Shown here: in pieces, positions 8,210-16,155 of the stretch | Numbering within the stretch: the stretch's first letter is position 1 | How the letters are laid out: each line of letters starts with the position of its first letter | Source: Sandaracinus sp. | GTDB lineage: Bacteria; Myxococcota_A; Polyangia; Polyangiales; Houyiibacteriaceae | Reading direction: 5' to 3' | NCBI GenBank assembly: GCA_002699025.1 | Contig: PABA01000184.1 | Span: forward strand, 1-45,145 | Length of the DNA stretch: 45,145 bases | Notes under the pieces: generated by a model | The model's input: the letters and a program-made list of their open reading frames with translations, nothing else | The model's database searches: none | What the model was told of the DNA's origin: nothing | Position numbers and translations under genes: made by a program

Positions 8210-8590
8210 CGGAGGGCTCGTAAGCCGAGTTCTGTCCCCGCGACCGTCACCGGCGCGCGGGTGGGGCTCATTCGTCTAGGGCCGCCGTCACCGACGGCCT
8301 CGAGCGACGCAACCCGGAAGCTCGGGCGGGCCACCCTCGAGCGCTTCCCTATTTCGCCTTGCACCGGGTGGGGTTTGCCGTGCGACCGACGTCACCGTCG
8401 GCCCGGTGAGCTCTTGCCTCACCCTTTCACCCTCACCGGGCGGCGCCGAAGCGCGGCCCGGCAGTCTGCTCTCTGTGGCACTTTCCTCGGGGTCACCCCC
8501 ACCAGGCGTTACCTGGCACCCTGCCCTGCGGTGCTCGGACTTTCCTCCCGCGGAGCCGAAGCCCCGCCGGCGAACCCCCGAGCCGCTCCG
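8210..8590 (-). ncRNA. rnpB: RNase P RNA (bacterial type A-like)
   Basis: The minus strand carries the hallmarks of the catalytic RNA of RNase P, which matures tRNA 5' ends. Near the 5' end is GAGGAAAGTCCGAGCACC, followed by GGTGCCAGGTAACGCCTGG, GGAAAGTGCCACAGAGAGC, GGTGAGGCAAGAGCTCACC, the block AGACGAATGAGC, and at the 3' end GGGGACAGAACTCGGCTTA. The 5' CGGAGCGGCTCG pairs with 3' CGAGCCCTCCG to form P1, which sets the ends used here to within a few bases. The length (~381 nt) is normal. It is transcribed toward the barrel/cytochrome pair. Confidence 0.97.
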
Positions 8591-8597
8591 ACCCCGC

Positions 8598-8626
8598 AAA
8601 GGTGGGGCCCAGTTCCCGGCGCGCAA
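8598..8626 (-). promoter_or_regulatory. Possible rnpB promoter
   Basis: On the minus strand TTGCGC (8621-8626) lies 17 nt before ACCTTT (8598-8603), a few bases upstream of the inferred rnpB 5' end. The -10 match is weak; support is mainly positional. Confidence 0.3.
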
Positions 8627-8684
8627 GGCGATTCGGGGCCGCGGAAAACTTGGAGCCGATCGGGGCCCCGCATAGCTTCGCCCC

Positions 8685-9941
8685 ATGCGCCGCCCGAGGC
8701 ACCCGAGGGGTCGACGAAGCCCGCGCTGGGCCGAGAGCCTGCGCGCGGCGGGGCTCGCCGCCAGCCTCGCCTGTGGAGGCGCGGAGACGAGCGCACCGGC
8801 GGAGTCGCCGGACGCCGGCCCCCCGATCGAAGCGCCGGCCGAGCCCGCCCCCGCGCCCACCGAGCCTCCCGCCGCGCCCCCGCCCGCGGAGCCGGAAGCC
8901 CCCGCGCCGCCCCGCGCGGGCGAGACCGTCGCCATCCCCGCCGGCACGCTCGCCGTGGGGAGCCGCCCGGGTCGCCCCCACCGCCGCGCCGAGAACGAGG
9001 CCGACCGGGTGCCCGTCGAGCTGCCGGCCTTCGAGATCGACCGCCTCCCCTACCCGAACGATCCCGCCGCGCCTCCGCGCACCGGCCTGAGCCGCCCCGA
9101 GGCCGCGCGCCTCTGCGAGGCCGAAGGCAAGCGCCTCTGCACGGAGCTCGAGTGGGAGCGCGCCTGCCGCGGCCCCGAGGGCGACCGCACCTTCGCCCCC
9201 GGCGCGAGCCTCGACCGGGACGCCTGCCGCGAGGATCCGCTCGCCTGCGCGAGCGCCGAGGGCGTGCTGCAGCTCGGCACGCTCCAAGCCGAGTGGACGG
9301 CCAGCGACGGCAACCGCGGGCTCATGGAGGACCAGGCCGTCTTCCGCGGGGCCGCGCCCGACGGCGAGCTCCCGCTGCATCGCTGCGCCGCCCGCCGCGC
9401 CACCCGGCCGACGACCACCAGTCGCCACATCGGCTTCCGCTGCTGCAGCGGCCCCGCCCCCGAGGCCACCTACCCGACCGAGCCCACCGTCGCGCGCTTC
9501 CGCATGCTCGAGGTCGAGCTCGAGGAGCTCCGGCGGGTCCTGGCGAGCGTGCCCGAGCTCGCCCCCTGGGCGGCCGACTTCCGGCCCTTCGACGAGCAGG
9601 AGATGCTGCGCGCCCTCCCCGAGGGCGTCGAGTCGCTCCACGGCTGGGAGCTCGCCCCGGGGGTGCTCCGCTGGGCGCCCGTCGACGGCGAGCTGGCCTG
9701 GGTCGTCACGGGCCGGAGCGGCGAGGACTCGCTCGTCGCCGTGCTCCACCCGATGCCCGACGGGAGCTACGTCCACGGCGCGAGCTTCATCCGTGAGGGC
9801 GAGAGCGGCCCCATCGCGCTCGCCTGGACGCCGCCCTCCCACGGCGAGCTCCTCTGGAGCCCCTGCTGGGGCTGCCTCGCCGAGGGCGGCGCCGTCGTCC
9901 TCCGCGAAGAGGACCGCCGCATCGTGGTCGTGCAGCGCTGA
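8685..9941 (+). CDS. FGE/SUMF1-fold lipoprotein
   Basis: A 418-residue protein with a lipobox-like end of signal sequence (GLAASLAC, Cys30), a Pro/Ala/Glu-rich linker to about residue 75, and then a formylglycine-generating-enzyme-sulfatase fold. The segments VAIPAGTLAVGS, LSRPEAARLCEAEGKRLCTE, LEWERACRG, AEWTASDGN and SRHIGFRCC follow the family order. The RGG-type core and the catalytic cysteine pair of true formylglycine enzymes are not evident, so a structural or binding role is more likely than sulfatase activation. A C-terminal region of about 150 residues (from ATYPTEP) includes a helical stretch (VARFRMLEVELEELRRVL) and a domain not recognised. The last codons are duplicated downstream at about 10248. 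Confidence 0.87.
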   Translation: MRRPRHPRGRRSPRWAESLRAAGLAASLACGGAETSAPAESPDAGPPIEAPAEPAPAPTEPPAAPPPAEPEAPAPPRAGETVAIPAGTLAVGSRPGRPHRRAENEADRVPVELPAFEIDRLPYPNDPAAPPRTGLSRPEAARLCEAEGKRLCTELEWERACRGPEGDRTFAPGASLDRDACREDPLACASAEGVLQLGTLQAEWTASDGNRGLMEDQAVFRGAAPDGELPLHRCAARRATRPTTTSRHIGFRCCSGPAPEATYPTEPTVARFRMLEVELEELRRVLASVPELAPWAADFRPFDEQEMLRALPEGVESLHGWELAPGVLRWAPVDGELAWVVTGRSGEDSLVAVLHPMPDGSYVHGASFIREGESGPIALAWTPPSHGELLWSPCWGCLAEGGAVVLREEDRRIVVVQR

Positions 9942-10612
9942 GCCCTCCGGTCGGGCTCTCCGTCTCGGCGTCCGCGTTCCCTCGGCGGCGCAAGGAACGC
10001 CGAGTCCTCGCACCGCCGTACCCGGGACGGAGTCGCGCGTACGGCGCGTGAGATCGCGCACGGTCATGCGCACGGCCATACCCGGGACGGAGTCGCTGGG
10101 CAGCCACGTGAGATGGCGCACCGCCGTACCCGGGACGGATTCGCGGGGCAGGCACGTGAGATGACGCACCGCCGTACCCGGGACGGACTCGCAGAGCCAA
10201 CACGTGAGATGACGCACGGCCGTATCCGGGACGGATTCGCGGAGCCGGCCGTCGTCCTCTGTGAAGAGGACCGCCGCATCGTGGTCGTGCAGCGCTGAGC
10301 CCTCCGGTCGGGCCGCCCTCTCCGTCTCGGCGTCCGCGTTCCGATCCTCGGCGGCGCAAGGAACGCCGAGTCCTCGCACCGCCGTACCCGGGACGGAGTC
10401 GCGGGTACGGCGCGTGAGATCGCGCACGGTCATACCCGGGACGGAGTCGCTGGCCAGCCGCGTGAGATGGCGCATGGCCGTACCCGGGACGGATTCGCGG
10501 GACCGGCGCGTGAGATGACGCACCGCCGTACCCGGGACGGACTCGCGGGGCAGGCACGTGAGATGACGCACCACCGTACCCGGGACGGAGTCGCTGGGCC
10601 GACCGACGCGCC
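9891..10612. repeat. Tandem duplication (~360 bp) including the 3' end of the lipoprotein gene
   Basis: Sequence from 9891 (the last ~16 codons of the lipoprotein gene, its stop and the following spacer) through a five-copy 48-bp repeat block recurs from 10248 to about 10612. The offset is 357 bp at the start and 366 bp by the spacer, because of small insertions. The second copy keeps the gene tail and stop almost unchanged but has no upstream part, so it is a gene fragment rather than a gene. Confidence 0.9.
10015..10612. repeat. 48-bp tandem repeats in two blocks of five
   Basis: The core word CCCGGGACGGA occurs with its C-run at 10021, 10081, 10129, 10177 and 10225 (the last unit reads TCCGGGACGG), and again at 10387, 10435, 10483, 10531 and 10579. 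Spacing is exactly 48 bp except for 60 bp between the first two units, explained by a 12-bp insertion. Each unit contains CCGTACCCGGGACGG, an imperfect palindrome, and usually CACGTGAGATGACGCAC or a close variant. The arrays lie between two convergent genes. Confidence 0.95.
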
Positions 10613-10735
10613 ACCCGAGGCGAAGCCCCGACGAGGGAGTGTTCGCCGCGAGCGCCCTCGCCTCCGAGCCGTGGCCGTCCCGCCCGTCGCCGCCTCGGCG
10701 GGATCGGTGCACGGGCAGGGGCAGCTGTCGGCGGG

Positions 10736-11887
10736 TCAGGCGAGGTAGAGGGTCAGGTCCGCGACGTTGGTGCCGGTCGGGCCGGTCTCGATGCGGCCCG
10801 GCGTGCCCTCGAAGAAGGCTTCGCTGTCGTGCCGGGCGAGGTGCGCGGCCGGGTCCCGCCCGAGCCCGCGCGCCGCCGCCAGGATCTCCGCGTCGAGGAG
10901 CGCGCCGGCGGCCGTGGACGCACCGTCGACTCCGTCCGTGCCCAGCGCGCCGAGCAGCCCGCCCTCGAAGCGCGGCGCCGCCGCCAGCACGAGCTCCTGG
11001 TTCCGGCCGCCCCGCCCCGCCGGCCCCTCCACCCGCACCGTCGTCTCGCCGGTCGCCACGAGCCCATCGAGCCCCTCGGCCGCGCAGCGCGCCCGCGCCT
11101 CCGCGTAGAAGCGCGGGCCGACCTCCCGCGCCTCCCCGAAGAGCCGGCCGGCGCGCCCGACCCGCAGCCCCCACGCGCGGGCCGCCGCCACCACCGCTCG
11201 CGCCGCCGCCTCGTCGTCCGCCACCACTTCGAGCCGCCCGCCCGGCCCCTCCGGCGGCGCCTCCCAGCGCGCCCGGAGCTCCGGCACGACCTCCCAGACC
11301 GCCGCCGGCACGCGCACCGAGCGCGGCGCCGTCGGACCGCTCGCCACCTCGCGCGGATCGCCCCCCGGCACGTCGTCCAGCACCAAGCTGAGCAGCGTCG
11401 CCGGCGCGATCGCCGCCGCGAGCCGCCCCGCCTTCACCTGCGAGAGGCCCGCCCGAAAGGCGTTCAGTGCGTGGATGTCGAAGCCCGCCTCCATCAGCCG
11501 GCGGCTCGCCTCGCCGAGCGCCTCGACGCGCACGCCCGGCATGGGCACCTCGAAGAGCGCCGAGCCGCCCCCGCTGATCAGCGCGAGCGCCCGCTCCCCC
11601 GGTCCGAGCGACGCCGCCAGCCTGAGCGCCGCGCGCCCCTGCTCGGCCGCCTCCGGGCAGGGCACGGGATGACCGCCGACGAACACCTCCACGCCCGGCG
11701 GCGCCTCGAAGGGCGCCGGGGCGTAGGCGACGCCCCGCTCGATGGGCACGACCTCCGCCGCGCCCGCCAGCATGCCCGCCGCCGCCTTCCCGAGCGCGAA
11801 GACCGCCCAGGGGGCCTCTCCCCCCGGCAGCGCGCCCTCCGCCCGGAGCCGCTCGAGCGCGCGCCTCGTCGCCGCCCGCGCGTCCAC
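10736..11887 (-). CDS. gckA: Glycerate 2-kinase (GckA/TtuD, MOFRL family)
   Basis: A 383-residue enzyme predicted to phosphorylate D-glycerate to 2-phosphoglycerate with ATP, linking glyoxylate/serine or tartronate metabolism to glycolysis. Family signatures are FALGKAAAGML, GGHPVPCPEA, the nucleotide-region LISGGGSALFEVP, NAFRAGLSQVKAGRLA, VLDDVPGGDPREVASGPT, and the MOFRL-domain end with GRNQELVLAAA, GTDGVDGASTAAGA and ETGPTGTNVADL. The GTG start used here is the first standard start in frame, yet in-frame sequence just upstream (RARALFRAALDAVD) looks like the normal family N-terminus. Translation may therefore begin earlier, for example at a CTG at 11941, or a frameshift may be present. 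It follows the FrzS-like gene closely. Confidence 0.93.
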   Translation of the reverse strand: MDARAATRRALERLRAEGALPGGEAPWAVFALGKAAAGMLAGAAEVVPIERGVAYAPAPFEAPPGVEVFVGGHPVPCPEAAEQGRAALRLAASLGPGERALALISGGGSALFEVPMPGVRVEALGEASRRLMEAGFDIHALNAFRAGLSQVKAGRLAAAIAPATLLSLVLDDVPGGDPREVASGPTAPRSVRVPAAVWEVVPELRARWEAPPEGPGGRLEVVADDEAAARAVVAAARAWGLRVGRAGRLFGEAREVGPRFYAEARARCAAEGLDGLVATGETTVRVEGPAGRGGRNQELVLAAAPRFEGGLLGALGTDGVDGASTAAGALLDAEILAAARGLGRDPAAHLARHDSEAFFEGTPGRIETGPTGTNVADLTLYLA

Positions 11888-11963
11888 CGCGTCGAGCGCG
11901 GCGCGAAAGAGCGCGCGGGCCCGCTCCCGTCGCCGCCCCAGCTCGCCGGGCGACGCCCGGTCT

Positions 11964-14138
11964 TCACTCGGCGTCGGCGCCCGCCCCGTCCAGCGTGTTG
12001 TTCTTCTGGTCCTCGAGCAGGCCGAGGCCGATGCTCATCGCCTTGCGCACCCGCTCGAGGAGCGCGTCGTCGGTCTCGATCTTCGCCCGCGCCTTCGCGA
12101 CCTGCCCCTCGAGGTCGCTCTTCGTCGACTCGAGGCTCGCCACGCGCGCCGTCAGCTCGTCCACCTTCGTCGAGAGCTCCGCGACCTTCGCCTTCGACGC
12201 CTCGAGCTCCTCGCCCCGCGCCGCATGCGCTTCGTCGAGCTCGCTCTTCGCCGTCTCGAGCGCCGCCAGCGCCTCGCTCTTCTCGCCGAGCTGGCTCTCC
12301 GTGTCCGAGAGCTTCCGCCCGAGGAGCGCGAGCTCCTTGGAGTGCTCCTCCTCCTTGGCAGCGAGGGCGCTCTCCTTCTCGCTCGTGAGCTCCTGCTCCC
12401 GCTGGGCGAGCTCCTCGGCCTTCGCCGCGAGCGCGTCGTCCTTCGCCTTCTCGAGCTCGGCCCGGAGCGACGCCAGCGCGTCCTCCTTCGCCTTCTCGAG
12501 CTCGGCCACCTTCGCCTCGAGCTCGCTCGCGTGCTCGCCCTTCAGCGCCTCGACGGCCGCCTCGTGCTCGCTCTGCTTGGCCGCCAGCGCCGCCTCGTGC
12601 TCGCTCTGCTTGGCCGCCAGCGCCTCGTCGTGGGCCTTCTGCTTCGCCTCGAGCTCGCTCGCGTGCTCGGCCTTCAGCGCCTCGAGGGCCTGCTCGCCCT
12701 CCTCCTTCGCCGCCGCGATGCCCGCCGCCTTCTCGGCGCGGAGCGAGGCCTTCTCCTCGGCCGCCTTCTCCTCGAGCTCGGCCACCTTCGCCGCGTGGCT
12801 CTCCTCGAGCTGCTGCTTCTCGCTGGCCGCTGCGCTCTTCGTGCTCTCGAGCTCGGCCTCGAGCTGCTTGCCCTTCTCGTCGGACCGCTCGAGGCGCCCC
12901 TTCAGGTCGTCGGCGCGCTTCTTGGCCGCGTCCCGATCGGTCTCCAGCGCGCCGATCTTGTCGTTCGCGTCGGCGACCTGCCGCTCGAGGGCGAGCTTCG
13001 CGTCCTCGACGTCGGCCTTGGCGCGCTCGACCTCGAGGTTCTTGTCGCGGAGGTCCAGCAGCTCCTTGTCGCGCGACGTCACCTGGTCGCGGAGGTCGAG
13101 AATCTCCTTGTCCTTGCTGTTCAGCTTCTCGCGCAGGTCGAGGAACTCGCGGCTCGAGATGCCGCCGCCGCCGCCCTGGGCCTTCAGCTGCGCGACCTCC
13201 TTCTCGAGGTCCGCGACCTTCTTCTGGAACGTCTCGACCTGGCCCTGGTGCTGCTCCGCCTCGAGCCGGGCCTTCTCCAGCTCGCCCTCGAGCTCGTCGA
13301 CCTTGGCCGTCGCGGCCGCGAGCTCCTCGGCGCTCGCGCCACCCCCGGCCGCGGCGGGCGCGGGTTCCGACTTCGGCGGGGGCGCGGGCTCGGACTTCGC
13401 CTCGGGCGGGGTGGTGGCGGGCGGCGGCGTCGTCTCGGACTTCGGCGCCTCCGATTCCGGGGGCGGTGGAGCCCCCGAGCCACGACGGGGCGCCGGAGCC
13501 GCGTCGTCCAGGGCCGCCGCCTCGAGCGCCTCCGCGCTCACGACGGCCGTCGGCTCGTCCTCCTCGAACTCGAGCTCTTCGATCTCGAGATCCTCGACCA
13601 CATCGGACGCGGGCGCCGCCTCGGGCGGAGGCGCGGCCTGCCCGCCCTCCTCGCCCATCATCAGGGCGTCGAAGGCCGAGTCCGCGAAGGCGTCGATCTC
13701 GTCGTCGACGCTCGCCTGGTCGATGACCATCGTCGACGAGTTCGGCTCCTCCGCCGGGTCGGCGATCGGGAGGAACTCGCGAATGCGGCCGAGGAGCGCG
13801 TCGAATGCCACCGGCTTCTTGACGTAGTCCTCGGCGCGCGTCCGCAGCTTCTTGTGCTGCTCGAAGATCTCGTCGGCGTTCGGATCGCTCGAGAGGATCA
13901 GCAGCGGGATGCTCGAGAGGTCGCCGTTCTTCTTGATCTTCTTGCAGACCAAGAAGCCGTTCATCGAGGGCAGCTCGATCGAGAGCAGGATGAGGTCGGG
14001 CGGCGTCGCAGCGGCCTGCTCCAGCCCCTTCTTGCCCTCCGAGACGATCTCCAGCTCGACGTCGCGTCCTGCGAAGCCGTTGCGGAGCTCGCTCGCGAAC
14101 TGGGTGTCGGCTTCGAAGACGAGGATCCGATGCGCCAT
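11964..14138 (-). CDS. FrzS/AglZ-like pseudo-receiver with long coiled coil
   Basis: A 724-residue protein. Residues 1 to about 120 form a CheY-like receiver starting MAHRILVFEADTQF. The phospho-acceptor Asp position is Ser53 in LILLSIELPSMNG, while the Lys-Pro of EDYVKKPV is kept, so it is a pseudo-receiver. An acidic linker and a Pro/Ala-rich spacer (about 150-270) follow. Then comes a coiled coil of some 420 residues, rich in Glu, Lys and Ala with near-repeats such as LAAKQSEHEAALAAKQSEHE. The end is a short tail (LGLLEDQKNNTLDGAGADAE). This is the architecture of the Myxococcus motility proteins FrzS and AglZ, which localise to cell poles. AGGAG precedes the ATG. A polarity or motility role is inferred from architecture. 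Confidence 0.88.
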   Translation of the reverse strand: MAHRILVFEADTQFASELRNGFAGRDVELEIVSEGKKGLEQAAATPPDLILLSIELPSMNGFLVCKKIKKNGDLSSIPLLILSSDPNADEIFEQHKKLRTRAEDYVKKPVAFDALLGRIREFLPIADPAEEPNSSTMVIDQASVDDEIDAFADSAFDALMMGEEGGQAAPPPEAAPASDVVEDLEIEELEFEEDEPTAVVSAEALEAAALDDAAPAPRRGSGAPPPPESEAPKSETTPPPATTPPEAKSEPAPPPKSEPAPAAAGGGASAEELAAATAKVDELEGELEKARLEAEQHQGQVETFQKKVADLEKEVAQLKAQGGGGGISSREFLDLREKLNSKDKEILDLRDQVTSRDKELLDLRDKNLEVERAKADVEDAKLALERQVADANDKIGALETDRDAAKKRADDLKGRLERSDEKGKQLEAELESTKSAAASEKQQLEESHAAKVAELEEKAAEEKASLRAEKAAGIAAAKEEGEQALEALKAEHASELEAKQKAHDEALAAKQSEHEAALAAKQSEHEAAVEALKGEHASELEAKVAELEKAKEDALASLRAELEKAKDDALAAKAEELAQREQELTSEKESALAAKEEEHSKELALLGRKLSDTESQLGEKSEALAALETAKSELDEAHAARGEELEASKAKVAELSTKVDELTARVASLESTKSDLEGQVAKARAKIETDDALLERVRKAMSIGLGLLEDQKNNTLDGAGADAE

Positions 14139-14193
14139 GGTGCTCCTGAAAGGCCGCGGGGGGCGACGGAACCCACCCCACTCGCGGGGCCCG

Positions 14194-14223
14194 AGAGTAC
14201 CCGCGGCGCGCGAGAGGGGTCAA
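14194..14223 (-). promoter_or_regulatory. Candidate sigma70-type promoter of the FrzS-like gene
   Basis: On the minus strand TTGACC (14218-14223) is followed after 18 nt by TACTCT (14194-14199). Transcription would begin near 14187, giving a leader of about 50 nt that includes the AGGAG ribosome site. Confidence 0.5.
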
Positions 14224-14291
14224 CGAATATCACGGGGGAAAGCCCGGTGTTTCCGCCCTATTGGCCCGCTCGCCGGGCTGGATCGACGGCG

Positions 14292-14325
14292 CATCTCGAA
14301 GCACTTCCGGAAGTGCTTCGAGATG
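14292..14325. repeat. Perfect 34-bp palindrome
   Basis: CATCTCGAAGCACTTCC is followed at once by its exact reverse complement, GGAAGTGCTTCGAGATG. It lies between the end of the anti-sigma gene and the FrzS-like gene promoter. There is no T-run on either side. It could be an operator for a dimeric regulator, a cruciform or terminator hairpin, or a relic of a mobile repeat. The rest of the 14139-14532 gap shows nothing else beyond the promoter. Confidence 0.9.
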
Positions 14326-14532
14326 GACTCGGGTCGCCCTGGACGCACCACCCGCGCAGCTCGCTCGGAGCCGCGAGCAGGCCGCGTTCCGCGGGCCGAT
14401 GGCGGCGGGGCCCGTGGCGACTGGACGCGCCCCCGCTCGGCGGCGGGCTCGGGGCGAGCGACCTGACGCGAGCGGTCCATCGCAACCCGATGTGTCCGCC
14501 GCGTGGTCTGTGCCGGTCTGTCGCGGACGCGC

Positions 14533-15348
14533 TCAGTAGCGGACGCGGGCGCTCGCCGCGAGGCGCATCAGCGTGTCCCGGTCCACGTCGCCGGTGAAGG
14601 CGTAGGTCAGACCCGCCTCGCGCCGCACGGGCACGGCGTAGCCGCGGACGTCCCGCGTGATGACCTGTGCGTTCCCGAGCTGCGCCTCGTCGCCCTCGGC
14701 CACGTTCGCGTCCGTGACCACGACGGTCAGCCGCCGGCCACCCTGCAGCTCGTAGTAGAGCGCCGCCGCGCGCCGCTCCCGCACGTTGCTCAGCCGCGCC
14801 CCGACCAGCCGCACGTCACGCCGCGCGAACTCCGCCGGCCGCACGGGGAACTCCACCTTGTCGCGGAACCAGCTGCTCACGGCCTGGTCTCCACCCGGCG
14901 TCCCCTCGCCCTCCTTCTGCTGGAGGGAGACGTCCGCCGGCAGCCGGCTCGAGTGCAGCCGCACGACGTCCTCGAGGGACGCCACGGAGGCCTCCTCGAC
15001 CTCGTCCGCGCCCCGCAGGTTCAGGGCGCCCACGGTCAGGGCCACCGCCGCCGCCGCCCCGATGGGCAGCGCGTAGCGGAGCGGGAGCGGCGTCATGCGC
15101 ACGGCCGCGCGCTCGGGCTCGGGCTCGGCGTCGAGCGAGATCAGCACGCGCTCGCGCAGGCTCTCGGGCGCCGCCGGGGCCTCCATGGCCTCCGCGACGA
15201 TCGACCGGTAGCTGCCCTCGAAGTCGAGCGACTCGCGGCAGGAGCGGCAACCGGCGACGTGCTCCTCGAACTCGATGTGCGTCGCCGGATCGAGCTCCCC
15301 ATCCACGAAAGCGCCGACGTGGCGTTGGAAGAGCTCACAGGGGATCAT
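14533..15348 (-). CDS. Anti-sigma factor with zinc-finger and one membrane span
   Basis: A 271-residue protein expected to hold the neighbouring ECF sigma factor inactive at the membrane. The N-terminal cytoplasmic part starts [14 protein letters not shown] and has the HX3CX2C zinc-binding motif (His30, Cys34, Cys37). A single membrane segment lies near residues 92-110 ([18 protein letters not shown]). The remaining ~160 residues are extracytoplasmic, with sections such as [12 protein letters not shown] and [16 protein letters not shown] seen in DUF/anti-sigma sensor regions. Its ATG overlaps the stop of the sigma gene (ATGA), so the two are translationally coupled. Confidence 0.93.
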   Translation of the reverse strand: MIPCELFQRHVGAFVDGELDPATHIEFEEHVAGCRSCRESLDFEGSYRSIVAEAMEAPAAPESLRERVLISLDAEPEPERAAVRMTPLPLRYALPIGAAAAVALTVGALNLRGADEVEEASVASLEDVVRLHSSRLPADVSLQQKEGEGTPGGDQAVSSWFRDKVEFPVRPAEFARRDVRLVGARLSNVRERRAAALYYELQGGRRLTVVVTDANVAEGDEAQLGNAQVITRDVRGYAVPVRREAGLTYAFTGDVDRDTLMRLAASARVRY

Positions 15349-15995
15349 CGCGCCGCGACCTTCTTCTTCCGGTAGGCGTCCAGGGACACGGGCTCGTTCT
15401 CCTCGCCGTCCTCGGCGGGATCGTCGACGATGCCGAGCTGCACGGCCTGATGGATGAGCTTCTTCTGCAAGGCTTTGCGCGCCCGATGGAGCCGCGACAT
15501 GACGGTGCCGATGGGGCACCCGACGATCTCGGCGATCTCCTTGTAGGCCAGCTCCTCGACGTCCGCCAAGAGGATCATGATGCGGTAGTCCTCGGGGAGC
15601 TCGTCGATGGCCTTCTGGATCTCGCTGGCCAACAGGCGCCGCTGGGCGTCCTCGACCGGGTTGGTCAGGCCGCGCATGGCCGCCCGGCTCATCACGCCTT
15701 CGCCGACGGGCTTGGCGACCGCCCCGTCGAACACCTTCCGCTCGCGCACGGAGCGCCGGTAGCGGTTGATGAAGGTGTTGGTGCAGATGCGGAGCAGCCA
15801 GGCCTTCATGTTCGTGCCCGCCTCGAAGCGGTCGTAGAACCGATAGGCCTTCAGGAGCGTGTCCTGGACCAGGTCCTCGGCGTCGCTGGGCGAGCGGGTG
15901 AGCCGGAGGGCCGTCGCGTAGACGTTGTCGAGGTAGGGCAGAGCCTCTCGCTCGAACTCGGCGCGACGGGGCGATGTCTTGCGGAACAGTCCCAT
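15345..15995 (-). CDS. ECF (sigma-70 family) RNA polymerase sigma factor
   Basis: A 216-residue extracytoplasmic-function sigma factor. Region 2 covers about residues 18-90 ([34 protein letters not shown], with [16 protein letters not shown]). Region 4 covers about 130-185, containing the helix-turn-helix [28 protein letters not shown]. The segment between them carries an insertion relative to the shortest ECFs. The tail from about residue 190 is charged and ends KKKVAAR. It is followed in overlap by its anti-sigma factor. The stimulus is unknown. A 21-bp inverted repeat sits just upstream of the ATG and may be part of its control. Confidence 0.96.
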   Translation of the reverse strand: MGLFRKTSPRRAEFEREALPYLDNVYATALRLTRSPSDAEDLVQDTLLKAYRFYDRFEAGTNMKAWLLRICTNTFINRYRRSVRERKVFDGAVAKPVGEGVMSRAAMRGLTNPVEDAQRRLLASEIQKAIDELPEDYRIMILLADVEELAYKEIAEIVGCPIGTVMSRLHRARKALQKKLIHQAVQLGIVDDPAEDGEENEPVSLDAYRKKKVAAR

Positions 15996-16005
15996 GCCAG
16001 TTTCG

Positions 16006-16026
16006 ACGTCGGAACGCGGCCGACGT
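16006..16026. promoter_or_regulatory. Inverted repeat upstream of the ECF sigma gene
   Basis: ACGTCGG, seven spacer bases and CCGACGT form a perfect 7-bp-arm inverted repeat 10 nt before the sigma start and about 130 bp from the divergent lipoprotein gene at 16156. Position and symmetry suggest an operator, but no regulator is identified. Confidence 0.45.
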
Positions 16027-16155
16027 TCTCTCTATTCTCCGCGAGGCCGGCTTTTTTCGCGCAGGCCGCTCCGCGGACGGGATGCTCCGCGCAACGTAGA
16101 TCGGCCCGACGCGCTTCGCCATGCGGGTCGGCGGGGCCCCGTGCTAAAGGAGCCC

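Noticed and set aside
8288-8947. Minus-strand open frame over rnpB
   Set aside because: The sequence is explained by the conserved RNase P RNA blocks, so coding is not supported.
10015-10612. CRISPR array
   Set aside because: Units are contiguous 48-bp tandem repeats without unique spacers, and no cas genes are nearby.
9787-10614. Minus-strand open frame with 16-residue repeats (RLRPGYGGASSH type) across the 48-bp array
   Set aside because: It arises because the repeat is a multiple of three and GC-rich; it overlaps the 3' end of a real gene on the other strand, and equally long frames exist in other readings.
11995-13827. Long plus-strand Ser-rich frame opposite the FrzS-like gene
   Set aside because: It is the antisense shadow of the coiled coil; the minus strand has a full receiver domain, ribosome site and promoter.
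14292-14325. Rho-independent terminator reading of the palindrome
   Set aside because: No T-run follows on either strand and there is no loop, so a classic terminator is not supported; it is kept as an unexplained palindrome.
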